Positions 5,806 through 12,920 of a stretch of DNA of 16,440 bases are shown here, piece after piece. Source of the stretch: an uncultured Ruminococcus sp. (lineage in GTDB: Bacteria; Bacillota; Clostridia; Oscillospirales; Acutalibacteraceae); contig CAJOHT010000005.1 in NCBI GenBank assembly GCA_905234305.1, positions 1-16,440 on the forward strand, written 5' to 3'. The notes under the pieces are model-generated. The model did no database searches and was not told where the DNA came from. It was given only the letters and a program-made list of their open reading frames with translations. Position 1 is the stretch's first letter; the number at the start of each line of letters is the position of its first letter. The position numbers and the translations under genes were made by a program.

Positions 5806-6702
5806 ATGAAAAGACTTTTATCAGTTTTTTTATCCGCAGTTATAGCCGTATCAGCTTCGGCTTTAATCGTTAACGCAAAATCGGTTAAGCTGAAAGCGCC
5901 TAAATTAAAATCCGTTACCCCCACCAACAGCAAAGAATTAAAAATCACGTGGTCTAAGGTTTCAGGGGCGAAGGGATATGTTTTATACAGAAAAGACTCG
6001 GGCTCCAAGTTTAAAAAAATAACTACAGTAAAAAAGACATCATACGTAAATAAAAAACTGACCAATGACGTAAAATACTATTATAAGGTTAAAGCATACA
6101 CTACAAAAAACGGCAAAAAAATATACAGCAAATTCTCAAACGCAAAGTCAAAAACCGCGATTTTTTTGTATTCCGCGGAGGATATGTACCAAAAATCCCT
6201 TAAGGATATCCTAAATATTATGGGTAATAAGTTTAATGTTAAGATTGGAAGTATCGAATCTTTTTACTACTTCTATAATTACGATAAACTCCCTGGAATG
6301 GACTTTTATTTTACGGTAACCTACGGCAACAAAACTCCTGTAAAAGACCTTATCCTAAACGGGCAAATCAAAATCGAAGGTATCCAGGTTAACAACAGCG
6401 GACTCGGTTTATGCCGTAATAATAAAATGATAAAAGCTAATTACGATTATAAGAAATGCAGTAAAATCCTCGGGGAAATAAGCTGTGTCCCCTCTTCGGG
6501 AGGTATGCTTAGCGGCGCGGTAATTGCCGTCGGTTATAAAATAATCTGCAATGAATATAAAATCATTATTCATTTTGAGCTGACCGATAAAATCCGCAAA
6601 ATAATAAACGGCCAGTCAGGCAGCATTACTGTTCCCTACAGCACAATGATAAAAGAAAATCCGAAGGTTAAAAGTATAGTTGTTAATAAAAACTACAATT
6701 AA
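5806..6702 (+). CDS. Secreted protein with one fibronectin type III domain and an unknown C-terminal domain
   Basis: Start supported by GGGAG 9 nt upstream. The product is 298 residues. Signal peptide about 1-24 (KRLL, hydrophobic core, VNA-K). Residues about 30-118 are an FN3 domain: KAPKLKSVTPTNSKELKITW, then SGAKGYVLYRK, then DVKYYYKVKAYT and a closing strand. This version is common in surface proteins of gut Firmicutes. Residues about 125-298 match no family I recognise. They open with SAEDMYQKSLKDILNIMGNK and contain alternating strand-like segments and two cysteines. No sortase motif or membrane anchor is visible, so the protein is probably released or held by charge; it is very lysine-rich. 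It is monocistronic with its own promoter and terminator. Function unknown. Confidence 0.8.
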   Translation: MKRLLSVFLSAVIAVSASALIVNAKSVKLKAPKLKSVTPTNSKELKITWSKVSGAKGYVLYRKDSGSKFKKITTVKKTSYVNKKLTNDVKYYYKVKAYTTKNGKKIYSKFSNAKSKTAIFLYSAEDMYQKSLKDILNIMGNKFNVKIGSIESFYYFYNYDKLPGMDFYFTVTYGNKTPVKDLILNGQIKIEGIQVNNSGLGLCRNNKMIKANYDYKKCSKILGEISCVPSSGGMLSGAVIAVGYKIICNEYKIIIHFELTDKIRKIINGQSGSITVPYSTMIKENPKVKSIVVNKNYN

Positions 6703-6744
6703 GCCACTTAAAAAGGTTTATCCTATAAAACAGCATTCAATATA

Positions 6745-6784
6745 CCCCATACCTGTATTTAATAAACAGGTATGGGGGTTTTTA
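6745..6784 (+). terminator. Terminator after the FN3 gene (twin copy A)
   Basis: 12-bp stem CCCCATACCTGT/ACAGGTATGGGG, 9-nt loop, then T5. The sequence is almost identical to the terminator at 7468. Confidence 0.9.
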
Positions 6785-6797
6785 TTATATAATAAAG

Positions 6798-6826
6798 TTG
6801 ATATTTTTTTAATTATAATATATAAT
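6798..6826 (+). promoter_or_regulatory. Promoter of the DUF4160/DUF2442 pair
   Basis: TTGATA, 17-bp spacer, TATAAT. It lies in very AT-rich sequence, so alternative boxes exist, but this is the only pair with good spacing. Confidence 0.6.
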
Positions 6827-6877
6827 AATATTAAAGTATAGATATAGTATAATCTTCGTGGTAAAGGGGAAATTATT

Positions 6878-7144
6878 ATGCCAGAATTATGCAGGTTTTA
6901 TAATATACTCATCAAAATGATTTACTTGGATACCGACAAACACCACAAACCGCACTTCCACGTTTTCTACGCCGAGTATGAAGCCTCGGTAGGCGTTGAC
7001 GGTGAATTGCTTGCAGGAAGTCTGCCTGTTAAACAGCTTAAACTTGTGCAAGCGTGGGCAGCTATACACGAAGATGAATTATATGCTGCATGGAACAAAG
7101 CGGTTCGCGGCGAGAAATTCGACAAAATTGAACCTTTAAGATAG
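6878..7144 (+). CDS. DUF4160 family small protein
   Basis: Start at ATG 6878 with AAAGGGGA 8 nt upstream. The product is 88 residues. It matches the DUF4160 pattern: an early strand (ILIKMIYL), the basic/aromatic signature DKHHKPHFHVFYAEYEASV at about 19-37, a strand with DGELLAGSLP, and a C-terminal helix KLVQAWAAIHEDELYAAWN. No signal peptide, so cytoplasmic. It is followed after 11 bp by a DUF2442 gene, a pairing seen in many bacteria. The conserved pairing and small size have a toxin-antitoxin look, but the function is not established and nothing in the sequence shows a nuclease site. The pair is boxed in by twin terminators. Confidence 0.8.
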   Translation: MPELCRFYNILIKMIYLDTDKHHKPHFHVFYAEYEASVGVDGELLAGSLPVKQLKLVQAWAAIHEDELYAAWNKAVRGEKFDKIEPLR

Positions 7145-7155
7145 GGGGATAAGTT

Positions 7156-7455
7156 ATGTATATTATTGACGGAATCGCTTACGCGGGCGAGAAGAAAGAG
7201 CCTATAAAGGTTGTGGGGATAAAACCGTTGTCAGATTATAAACTATGGGTTAGGTTTAATACAGGAGAAGCAAAAATATACGACTGTAAACCTTTGCTTG
7301 AATACCCTTGCTATGTTCCGCTTAAGGACACAGAGCTATTCAAAGAAGTATATATCGACTACGGCGTACCAACTTGGCAGAATGACGAGATCGATATTGC
7401 TCCCGAAGAGCTTTACGAAAAAGGAACAGCCGTAAGCTCTATCAAAACAGCCTGA
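7156..7455 (+). CDS. DUF2442 family small protein
   Basis: 99 residues. The ribosome site AGGGGG overlaps the stop of the preceding gene, so the two are translated from one message. Residues about 22-85 fit DUF2442: IKPLSDYKLWVRFNTGEAKIYD, then a variable loop, then an FKEVYIDYGVPTWQNDEIDIAPEELYEKG block. The last strand-helix is the most conserved part of that family. It is cytoplasmic and lacks a DNA-binding helix-turn-helix that I can see. The likely partner is the DUF4160 protein upstream. What the pair does is unknown. Transcription ends at a hairpin 12 bp after the stop. Confidence 0.8.
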   Translation: MYIIDGIAYAGEKKEPIKVVGIKPLSDYKLWVRFNTGEAKIYDCKPLLEYPCYVPLKDTELFKEVYIDYGVPTWQNDEIDIAPEELYEKGTAVSSIKTA

Positions 7456-7467
7456 ATCAGAAACTTA

Positions 7468-7505
7468 CCCCATACCTGTATTAACAAACAGGTATGGGGG
7501 TTTTT
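7468..7505 (+). terminator. Terminator after the DUF pair (twin copy B)
   Basis: The same 12-bp stem as at 6745 (CCCCATACCTGT/ACAGGTATGGGG), an 8-nt loop and T5. It differs from copy A only in the loop and outer flanks. Confidence 0.9.
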
Positions 7506-7516
7506 ATTACGCAGTT

Positions 7517-7537
7517 ATAATTCTATTAAAGAATTAT
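7517..7537. promoter_or_regulatory. Inverted repeat upstream of the acyltransferase gene
   Basis: ATAATTC and GAATTAT are perfect 7-bp arms spaced 7 bp apart. This may be an operator, but AT-rich symmetry can arise by chance. I found no convincing -35/-10 pair for the following gene between 7510 and 7634. Confidence 0.25.
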
Positions 7538-7634
7538 ACTTCCTGTTGAATTAATGTCATTAAAACTGTCACAAAACGCGCTTTTTAAAGGTTTCTGTAT
7601 ATAGATACTAAAATACGAAAAAGGGTACAGAACT

Positions 7635-8795
7635 ATGTTGAATAATTCAAAACGCGATTCAATTAAGACAGCTAAGAATAAAGAAATAAATCTGCAATTC
7701 AAGCTGCTTTCGGCAATAGGAATAATAATAATCGTTTCGGGACATTGCTACCACGGCGGGATTTCTCTAGCGTACGAATGGTTCTCCGTATACTCATTTA
7801 ACCTTTCGCTGTTTGTTTTTATTTCGGGATATTTTTATAAACCCGAAAATGAAAGCAATGTTTTTAAATATATACTGAAACGCGCTAAAAGACTTATTAT
7901 CCCCGCGTATCTATGGAACACGGCATACGGGCTTTTTATACTTTTTATGAAAAATTTCGGCTATACGATAGGCGCCGAGGTAAATCCCTATAATCTTTTT
8001 ATTATGCCGTTTGTTGACGGAGAAGCGTTCAAGTATAATCTCGGCTCGTGGTTCGTATATCCGCTGTTTTTGGTATGTGTATTCAACATTTTATTCAGGA
8101 AGCTCGCGGGGTTATTAAGAATAAAAAACGAGTATGTATTTATGATCATCTACCTCGCGGTAGGTATGCTCGGAATCCAACTCGCTATTGACGGACACAA
8201 TACTGGTATTATGCGGCTTTTAACGAGGTCGATGCTGTTTCTCCCCTGCTTCCAGCTGGGACGGCTATATAACGCCCGATTGGAAAAGAAAGACAGATTA
8301 AACAGCGCTTTATATTTCGCGATTTTATTCGCGGTCCAGCTGTTACTGCTCACGTTCTGCGATAATCTCGAATTCACTCCCTCGTCAATGACAAACTTTA
8401 AAAACGGAGTAATAATCCCCTACATAACATCCGTTACGGGAATCGCTTTCTGGCTAAGGATCTCAAAACTCCTGACGCCCGTAATAAGCAACTGGAAACT
8501 CATAAGGCTAATATCGGACAACACCTACAGCATTATGATACATCAGATGCTCGGTTATATGAGCGTAAAATGGCTGTTTTACTTACTGAGCGTATTCACG
8601 CCGTGGTTTACGGATTTCAACGCTTTTAATATGAGGACGAATATTTGGTATTATTATCTGCCGAAAGGAATTGAACAGTTCGGCTTACTGTATTTAGCGG
8701 CGGGAATTTTACTGCCTGTCGGCATAAAAAAGATTTGTGATTTGTTTTATAATACAGGGCTTAAAACAAAACAGCTTATTACAAAACGATTATGA
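7635..8795 (+). CDS. Membrane acyltransferase, acyltransferase 3 (OafA/YrhL) family
   Basis: 386 residues, with AAGGG 9 nt before the ATG. Integral membrane protein with about ten hydrophobic segments. The family hallmarks are in the first 100 residues: QFKLLSAIGIIIIVSGHCYHG with the catalytic-type histidine H37, then NLSLFVFISGYF, then KYILKRAKRLIIPAYLWN with the basic pair. These enzymes move acetyl or other short acyl groups onto cell-surface sugars such as peptidoglycan, teichoic acid or polysaccharide. The acceptor cannot be told from sequence, and no glycan cluster surrounds it. Late segments (about 290-375) include SDNTYSIMIHQMLGY, which is also typical of the family. It probably continues into tspO 61 bp downstream; no terminator intervenes. 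Confidence 0.88.
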   Translation: MLNNSKRDSIKTAKNKEINLQFKLLSAIGIIIIVSGHCYHGGISLAYEWFSVYSFNLSLFVFISGYFYKPENESNVFKYILKRAKRLIIPAYLWNTAYGLFILFMKNFGYTIGAEVNPYNLFIMPFVDGEAFKYNLGSWFVYPLFLVCVFNILFRKLAGLLRIKNEYVFMIIYLAVGMLGIQLAIDGHNTGIMRLLTRSMLFLPCFQLGRLYNARLEKKDRLNSALYFAILFAVQLLLLTFCDNLEFTPSSMTNFKNGVIIPYITSVTGIAFWLRISKLLTPVISNWKLIRLISDNTYSIMIHQMLGYMSVKWLFYLLSVFTPWFTDFNAFNMRTNIWYYYLPKGIEQFGLLYLAAGILLPVGIKKICDLFYNTGLKTKQLITKRL

Positions 8796-8803
8796 ATAAT
8801 AAT

Positions 8804-8855
8804 ACCCCATTCCGCGTATAATAAACCAAAATACTTTTTAACACGGAGTTGGGGT
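8804..8855 (+). promoter_or_regulatory. Possible hairpin covering the tspO ribosome-binding site
   Basis: ACCCCA (8804-8809) can pair with TGGGGT (8850-8855), and TCCG (8811-8814) with CGGA (8844-8847). This buries the GGAG at 8845-8848. The loop is long, about 29 nt, and contains a TATAAT at 8817-8822. Base pairing is seen; translational control is inference. Confidence 0.35.
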
Positions 8856-8856
8856 T

Positions 8857-9333
8857 ATGGCAATTCAAATCAACTGGGAAAAGATAAAGCTATACGTTAT
8901 TTCAATCGCGGTACCGCTCGGGTTGGGAGCCGTCGTCGGATTCATTATCTCGGGAGCTATGGACTACGAAACGCTTAAACAGCCGCCGCTTTCGCCGCCG
9001 TCGTTTTTATTCCCGATAGTATGGACAATACTTTACGCGCTTATGGGAATATCGTTCGGAATGCTTAAGGATAAAAATTCAGCGGATACTAACGTAAGCT
9101 GGGTATACTATGTTCAGCTGTTTGTTAATCTTTTATGGCCGATCATTTTCTTCAGCTTAAAATGGAGATTGCTCGCGTTTATATGGATAGTAGTTCTCGA
9201 TATACTCGTAGCGGTAATGACGGTCAGATTTTACCGCAAGGACAGTACCGCGGGACTGTTGCAGATACCGTATTTGATCTGGGTATTGTTCGCGAGCTAC
9301 CTTAATTTAGGCGTGTATCTGTTAAACGGTTAA
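8857..9333 (+). CDS. tspO: TspO/MBR family membrane protein
   Basis: 158 residues, the normal length for bacterial TspO. Five membrane helices at about 12-32, 48-69, 81-100, 104-124 and 134-156. Diagnostic motifs are all present: KQPPLSPPSFLFPIVWTILY at 41-60 (the Pro-rich loop and W-x-x-L-Y of helix 2), NLLWPIIFF at 91-99, WxxxxLDI, and PYLIWVLFASYLNLGVYLLN at 138-157, the cholesterol/porphyrin-recognition region. TspO proteins bind tetrapyrroles and help in stress and porphyrin handling, but the role in an anaerobe is unclear. The start has GGAG 8 nt upstream. It probably shares a transcript with the acyltransferase upstream, with no functional link evident. Confidence 0.93.
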   Translation: MAIQINWEKIKLYVISIAVPLGLGAVVGFIISGAMDYETLKQPPLSPPSFLFPIVWTILYALMGISFGMLKDKNSADTNVSWVYYVQLFVNLLWPIIFFSLKWRLLAFIWIVVLDILVAVMTVRFYRKDSTAGLLQIPYLIWVLFASYLNLGVYLLNG

Positions 9334-9344
9334 TGGAATTTCCA

Positions 9345-9365
9345 CTTACCACTTTTCACTTACTA
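9345..9365. repeat. Degenerate 7-bp repeat tract after tspO
   Basis: CTTACCA, CTTTTCA and CTTACTA run head to tail between the tspO stop and the shared terminator. Same family as the tracts at 2769, 12865 and 15653. Confidence 0.6.
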
Positions 9366-9366
9366 T

Positions 9367-9393
9367 AAAACGGCAGGATTCACCTGCCGTTTT
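9367..9393. terminator. Bidirectional terminator between tspO and the lipoprotein gene
   Basis: Stem AAAACGGCAGG/CCTGCCGTTTT, loop ATTCA, with T's on both strands. On the minus side the stem abuts the lipoprotein stop codon (9394-9396). It serves both converging units. Confidence 0.9.
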
Positions 9394-9783
9394 TTAGTTC
9401 TTCTCTTTTATATTTACATTAAAATCCTTATCGACTTTCGCGGTATACTTATATTCTTCGTCACCCGCGATCGGGGAGTTTGAGTAAACCGTTACCTCAG
9501 TTTCGCCCTCTTTAAGCCCTTTAAACTTAAACACCGCGTCATACCCCGCGCCGTCGAGTTCTTCGTGGTTAGGCTTACTGTATTCACGTTCGAAAGTATA
9601 GGAAAGGACTTCGGGGTTCTTTATCTTAACGCTGTACTCGGGACCTCCCCCGTCAAATGAATGGAAACTAAGCACAGCCTCCTTTTTACCGTCAGCTTTA
9701 GGCTCGTCGTTACATCCCGATGAAAAAGTTACAAGAATGACCGCCGCGATAAGCGTAAAAACGATAAGCGCTCGTTTCATCAT
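9394..9783 (-). CDS. Small putative lipoprotein, second gene of the amylase operon
   Basis: Start at ATG 9783 (MMKRALIV...), placed by AGAGGTG just upstream; an in-frame GTG at 9792 lies inside that site. The product is 129 residues. A hydrophobic leader ends in FSSGC, a slightly off-consensus lipobox with lipidated Cys24, so the protein should be on the outer face of the membrane. The mature part is acidic and strand-rich, with VLSFHSFDGGGPEYSVKI and a later GAGYDAVFKFKGLKEGETEVTVYS, resembling an Ig-like or inhibitor-like beta fold. I do not recognise a named family with confidence. It follows the amylase by 15 bp on the same strand, so the two are co-transcribed and may meet at the surface. 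A link to starch use is inferred from position only. Confidence 0.75.
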   Translation of the reverse strand: MMKRALIVFTLIAAVILVTFSSGCNDEPKADGKKEAVLSFHSFDGGGPEYSVKIKNPEVLSYTFEREYSKPNHEELDGAGYDAVFKFKGLKEGETEVTVYSNSPIAGDEEYKYTAKVDKDFNVNIKEKN

Positions 9784-9798
9784 AATTCTCACCTCTTA

Positions 9799-11814
9799 TC
9801 AGGGGATAGCGTATTCCTTATCCTTCTCTAGCGGCAAGCCCTGCTCGTTCTCGCCAGGGTACTGAGTTTTTCCGTCGCTGAATATTACGTAGGAATTCTC
9901 CCACTCGTACTTGCATTTGTATTCGTATTTATCCGAGCCGAGCTTCTTCATTTTATTGCCAGGCCATTCCGCTTCCTGAGCGCCGTCGCCGTAAACATAC
10001 GCGTATATAGTATCTCCCCAGCCCGAGGGCTTTTTAAGGGTAAATTTATCGCCCGCTGCTAAATTACGGTTAGAGCTTGCGCCCAATCCCGAAGTATTCT
10101 TGAAATAATACTTCATATACGAGCTTTTGCCCGCGCTGCTCTTACCTTTTAACGTAAGCGTAATTACGCCGTCAACAGCGTCCTTTCCATTAAGGATGAT
10201 TTTATCGCCGTTTTTATAATCCTTAGCTTTTTTATCGTTTACGCTGTATGTAGCGCTCGCGGTGTTTTTAGCTTCCAGCTTTACGCTGAGGGTCTTTTTA
10301 TCGTAAGTAAACTTAGTCTTATCTGAAACCTTTACCGACGCCACGGGAGCGTACTCCTTATAGCCCTCGTTATAAAGCACTACAACGGTGTATTCGGGGA
10401 TCTCCTTATCGGAAGTGAGCTTACCGTCCTTTACCGTATACTCGGTTTTACCGTCGACACGGTCAACATAAGTACCGTCGGCTAAGTCTGTCTCAAAATC
10501 AACCTTAAGGTCTTTATTAGTATTGATTATAACTGCGCCCTTTTTGCCTCGGCAAATCTGAAGCGCGGAGGTATCGTCGTCGGGATTGATAAGGTTCTCT
10601 CCCTCACCCGTCATAGCGTTTCTGAAGAAGTTTAGAGCTACTACTCTCTTGTCCTTGTAGAACATATCTCCGCTCGCGCCGATGCGGTTCATATCTCCCC
10701 ACTGATCGTCGATAGAGCTTCCTAACGGACGGTCAAAGAACAGCGGAGTTCCCTTCGCTTTAGCGGCTATAACCGCCCAGCCTGTCAGCACGTCCTCGTC
10801 GCCCATAGCCTGCCAGTTTCCGTCGTTGATATAGTTATCGTGGGATTCCACCCAGGTAACGCAGTTTTCCTTAGGACCGACTCTTAAATCGGAAAGCAGC
10901 TCCGAATCAAGGTTGTTAGTCATAACAGCGTTTCTCAGCGTTCCGCCGAAGGAGCTTGCGGTACAAGCGCCCATCTTCTTGATATAGTCCTCGATACGAT
11001 CTCCGCCGCCCTGAAGCACTTCGCCGTAATTAAATATATTCTTGGCGTTATGGATTTCGGTCGTCACCCTGTCCCAGAAATTATTTTTCTTGCTTTTAGG
11101 GTCCTTAGGGTCGTCCGAAAGTCCGATATGCTTAGCCGCGTCATAACGGAAGCCGTCGGCTCCGCAGTCGATACAATCGTTTAAGAATTTTATAATATAA
11201 TCCTGATACTTTTTATTCTCGGTATTGATATCGGGAAGCCCGCCCATTTTATAGGTAGTACATTGGAGTCGGTTGCTGTAATCGGAAATATCCATACTGT
11301 TGTTTTGGTGGAAAAGATTATCTATTCCGCCGACAGCGTCGAGTAACTTTTTATTAATAGAACCCGTAGTCGGAGTAGTATGGTTGGCGACCACGTCAAC
11401 AATAACCTTTATGCCGAGCTTATCGGCTTTTTTGCACATAGACTTAAACTCGTCGCGCGTGCCGAGCTGGTAATTGCCGATAGTATAGTCGGTAGGCTGG
11501 TAATGATAATACCATTTTCCGTAGCCATCGCTGTAAATACTCATACCGCCGTTCTCACCCTCAAGACATTCGTTCACGGGCGAGGTCTGGATAGTGCTGT
11601 AGCCAGCCGCCGCGATATCCTCTAGCGAATTCTCGATTGTTTTAAAGTCCCAGCAGAAACAGTGAAGTATAGTGCCGTCCTTTATCTTCTCGGTAAGGTT
11701 ATAATCCGTACCGCCTGACTCGGATTTTTCGGAGCCGCCGCAGGATGAAAGCGATATTGCGGAAGCGGTCAATAAAACCGCGCAAAGTATAATGGATGTG
11801 AGTTTTTTTAACAT
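9799..11814 (-). CDS. Lipoprotein alpha-amylase, GH13, with C-terminal starch-binding module
   Basis: Hydrolyses alpha-1,4 links in starch-like glucans at the cell surface. Start at 11814 (MLKKLTSI...): GGAGG is 7 nt upstream, while the ATG at 11820 would be too close. The product is 671 residues. Lipobox LSSC with Cys25. GH13 regions are all intact: DVVANH (140-145), GFRYDAAKH with nucleophile D225, NYGEVLQ with acid/base E265, and WVESHDNY with D326. Residues about 480-575 form an Ig/chitobiase-C-like module (TASATYSVNDKKAKDYKNGDKI). The last 75 residues (DTIYAYVYGDG, AEWPGNKM, VIFSDGKTQYPG) match CBM25/26-type starch-binding modules. It leads a two-gene operon with the small lipoprotein and is divergent from the cohesin-like gene. 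Confidence 0.93.
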   Translation of the reverse strand: MLKKLTSIILCAVLLTASAISLSSCGGSEKSESGGTDYNLTEKIKDGTILHCFCWDFKTIENSLEDIAAAGYSTIQTSPVNECLEGENGGMSIYSDGYGKWYYHYQPTDYTIGNYQLGTRDEFKSMCKKADKLGIKVIVDVVANHTTPTTGSINKKLLDAVGGIDNLFHQNNSMDISDYSNRLQCTTYKMGGLPDINTENKKYQDYIIKFLNDCIDCGADGFRYDAAKHIGLSDDPKDPKSKKNNFWDRVTTEIHNAKNIFNYGEVLQGGGDRIEDYIKKMGACTASSFGGTLRNAVMTNNLDSELLSDLRVGPKENCVTWVESHDNYINDGNWQAMGDEDVLTGWAVIAAKAKGTPLFFDRPLGSSIDDQWGDMNRIGASGDMFYKDKRVVALNFFRNAMTGEGENLINPDDDTSALQICRGKKGAVIINTNKDLKVDFETDLADGTYVDRVDGKTEYTVKDGKLTSDKEIPEYTVVVLYNEGYKEYAPVASVKVSDKTKFTYDKKTLSVKLEAKNTASATYSVNDKKAKDYKNGDKIILNGKDAVDGVITLTLKGKSSAGKSSYMKYYFKNTSGLGASSNRNLAAGDKFTLKKPSGWGDTIYAYVYGDGAQEAEWPGNKMKKLGSDKYEYKCKYEWENSYVIFSDGKTQYPGENEQGLPLEKDKEYAIP

Positions 11815-11843
11815 AAACATCCCTCCTCATTAAGATTAATTGA

Positions 11844-11872
11844 ATTATATCATTTTTAATAATTAAAGTCTA
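11844..11872 (-). promoter_or_regulatory. Promoter of the amylase operon
   Basis: On the minus strand, TAGACT (11872-11867), 17-bp spacer, TATAAT (11849-11844). The -10 is consensus and the -35 matches 4 of 6. I found no clear catabolite-repression (cre) element. Confidence 0.6.
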
Positions 11873-11951
11873 CAAAAAACAATTATTCAATTAGTACAAA
11901 ATTTAGCCTTAAATATATACATATTTAACTATAGATTTTTATAGATTAATA

Positions 11952-11960
11952 TGTTACAAT
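11952..11960 (+). promoter_or_regulatory. Extended -10 promoter of the cohesin-like gene
   Basis: TG-T-TACAAT is an extended -10 element. The -35 17 bp upstream (TAGATT at 11932) is weak, as expected for this class. The message would start near 11967, about 20 nt before the ATG. Confidence 0.5.
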
Positions 11961-11986
11961 AAAATAGATTAAAGGAGGTTCCTAAA

Positions 11987-12811
11987 ATGAAAAGAACATT
12001 AGCAATTTTTATTGCCGTTATTATGCTTATCGGCTGTATCTCAACAGGAGCTGTAAGCGCGGCGTCAAATCCGACTTTCAAAGTAAACGGAACTGCTTAT
12101 ACCGCTAAGGCGGGAGCTGTTGTCACCTATACGGTTAATATGACTACCCCCGAGAAAATCGAAAACGGTCAGTTTATTATTTATTATCCGTCAAGCGTTT
12201 TCACCGTTGCAGAGGTTAATTTCGACAAGGATTTCCTCGGCAGTCCCATAGTTAACTATTCCGAAGGAGTTTCGGGCGAAATCGATTTTAACTTCTCTAA
12301 TTACGAGGGCTTTGACTTTACTAAGAAGCATAAGCTCGTTGAGGTTAAGTTCACCGTTACAGGTTCAGGCAGCGGCGATATCAGCGTAAGCGATAAAGCG
12401 GGCGAAGTTGTAGTATGCAACCTTAACGACGAGGAAATCACCGATAAGATTAAACTCGAAGAAACTGTATCGGGCGCTTCTAAAGTATCGAACAAAAAGG
12501 CTAACACATTAACTGTTAAAGCTGCTAAAAAGGCAGTTAAAGCCGCTAAGCTCAAGAAAAAGAACCAGACAATAAAGAAAGCGTTCACCGTATCCAAGCC
12601 TAAAGGCGCCGTAAGCGTAACTAAGGTTAAGAAGGGTACTACTTCCAATATATACAAGAAAGTTACCGTTAAGAAGAACGGCAGCATTACTATTAAAAAA
12701 GGTAAATACGCTAAGAAAACCTATAAGGTAGTAATTAAAGTAACAGCTAAGGGCAATACTGATTATAAGTCCAAGTCAGTTACAAAGACAGTTAAGATTA
12801 CTGTTAAATAA
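11987..12811 (+). CDS. Secreted protein with cohesin-like domain and lysine-rich repeat module
   Basis: Start follows a full AAAGGAGGT site 8 nt upstream, so translation is probably strong. The product is 274 residues. Signal peptide about 1-26 (AVSA-A). Residues about 32-160 resemble the cohesin/CBM-like jelly-roll: GAVVTYTVNMTTPEKIENGQFIIYYPSSVFTV near the start, SGEIDFNFSN in the middle, and KLVEVKFTVTGSGSGDISVSD towards the end. Residues about 170-274 are a beta-rich module with close to one third lysine (KKKNQTIKKAFTVSKPKG, KKNGSITIKKGKYAKKTYKVVIKVTAKG), frequent in surface proteins of gut Firmicutes. True cohesins bind dockerins, but no dockerin is visible in this window, so scaffold function is not claimed. 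Monocistronic, with promoter and terminator. Confidence 0.8.
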   Translation: MKRTLAIFIAVIMLIGCISTGAVSAASNPTFKVNGTAYTAKAGAVVTYTVNMTTPEKIENGQFIIYYPSSVFTVAEVNFDKDFLGSPIVNYSEGVSGEIDFNFSNYEGFDFTKKHKLVEVKFTVTGSGSGDISVSDKAGEVVVCNLNDEEITDKIKLEETVSGASKVSNKKANTLTVKAAKKAVKAAKLKKKNQTIKKAFTVSKPKGAVSVTKVKKGTTSNIYKKVTVKKNGSITIKKGKYAKKTYKVVIKVTAKGNTDYKSKSVTKTVKITVK

Positions 12812-12835
12812 GATTAAAGTTTAATAAGAAATATT

Positions 12836-12863
12836 AAATGGCAGGCTTTTCAGCCTGCCATTT
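12836..12863 (+). terminator. Terminator between the cohesin-like gene and the converging transglutaminase gene
   Basis: 12-bp stem AAATGGCAGGCT/AGCCTGCCATTT with a 4-nt loop TTTC. The U-tract is short on both sides, but the stem is strong and A/T-flanked symmetrically, so it may work in both directions. Confidence 0.7.
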
Positions 12864-12864
12864 A

Positions 12865-12920
12865 CTTATCACTTTCCACTTATCAATTATCACTTACCAC
12901 TTATCACATGCCGCTTGCCG
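12865..12920. repeat. Degenerate 7-bp repeat tract, eight units
   Basis: CTTATCA, CTTTCCA, CTTATCA, ATTATCA, CTTACCA, CTTATCA, CATGCCG and CTTGCCG follow head to tail without a break, from the terminator to the stop codon of the minus-strand gene. It is the longest of four such tracts in the window. Confidence 0.8.

Noticed and set aside
11873..11986. Catabolite-repression (cre) site between the amylase and cohesin-like genes
   Set aside because: No sequence close to the cre consensus was found by eye; the region is plain AT-rich.
12301..12687. Minus-strand open frame of 128 codons
   Set aside because: It is the antisense shadow of the lysine-rich module of the cohesin-like protein; AAG/AAA codons read as Leu/Phe on the other strand.
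12865..12920. CRISPR-like or coding repeat
   Set aside because: 7-bp units with no spacers; not a multiple of three and outside genes.
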